DNA from: UMGS172 sp045647525
Lineage (GTDB): Bacteria; Bacillota; Clostridia; Oscillospirales; Acutalibacteraceae
Direction of reading: 5' to 3'
Assembly: GCA_045647525.1 (NCBI GenBank)
Contig: JAZRMK010000012.1
Span: 1-14,725, forward strand
Length of the DNA stretch: 14,725 bases
Positions 14,678 through 14,725 of the stretch are shown here, piece after piece (the stretch's first letter is position 1; every line of letters starts with the position of its first letter). A model generated the notes under the pieces. That model was not told the origin of the DNA. It saw nothing but the letters and a program-made list of their open reading frames with translations, and searched no databases. Position numbers and translations under genes: made by a program.

Positions 14678-14725
14678 CAAAAAATGCTAAGTCGGAGGCC
14701 AAGCGGTCTTAAGGAAGACAACTCT

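Noticed and set aside
14681..14725. A tRNA gene beginning at the right edge
   Set aside because: The D-loop-like AAGCGGT...AAGG is suggestive, but the expected T at position 8 is missing, D-stem pairing fails beyond two pairs, and the anticodon arm is not in the window.

Overview
The window looks like a chromosomal segment from a low-GC Gram-positive bacterium of the class Clostridia, probably a gut Oscillospirales/Ruminococcaceae-type organism. The grounds are the ylxM-ffh-rpsP gene order, AGGAGG/AGGTG ribosome binding sites, SAM-I and FMN riboswitches with rho-independent terminators, TTGACA/TATAAT promoters and a lipoprotein of the OppA type. The lineage is an inference; no rRNA or other taxonomic marker is complete here. 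No insertion sequence, phage gene, CRISPR array or complete RNA gene was seen.

Layout. Positions 1-1844 (minus strand) hold the signal recognition particle operon: promoter, ylxM, ffh and the first 15 codons of rpsP. Divergent from it (1875-3506, plus) is an orphan OppA-like solute-binding lipoprotein. A hairpin follows that also covers the ribosome binding site of a 59-residue protein of unknown function (3560-3739) with its own strong terminator. Positions 3868-7384 (plus) form a tight four-gene cluster: a DUF5058 membrane protein, a second polytopic membrane protein, a membrane-anchored M20 metallopeptidase of the CPS1/PM20D1 type, and hypoxanthine phosphoribosyltransferase. A bidirectional terminator at about 7389-7421 separates this from the converging metK.

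Positions 7433-9982 (minus) hold three consecutive units: a DUF1294 membrane protein, ribU (riboflavin ECF S-component) behind an FMN riboswitch, and metK behind a SAM-I riboswitch. Each riboswitch has a near-consensus promoter upstream and an intrinsic terminator just before the gene, so both genes should be switched off by their own metabolite (FMN or SAM).

Positions 10014-14677 (plus) are the most interesting part: a membrane-anchored GHL10 glycosidase (YngK/DigH-like) followed 12 bases later by a 997-residue exported protein. The second protein carries a degenerate copy of the GHL10 barrel, Ig-like domains and a complete C-terminal Amidase_3 domain. An amidase that strips stem peptides paired with a glycosidase family known to cut peptide-free ('denuded') glycan suggests a two-step cell-wall degradation module. 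The last 48 bases (14678-14725) contain a small hairpin and an unresolved sequence cut by the window edge.
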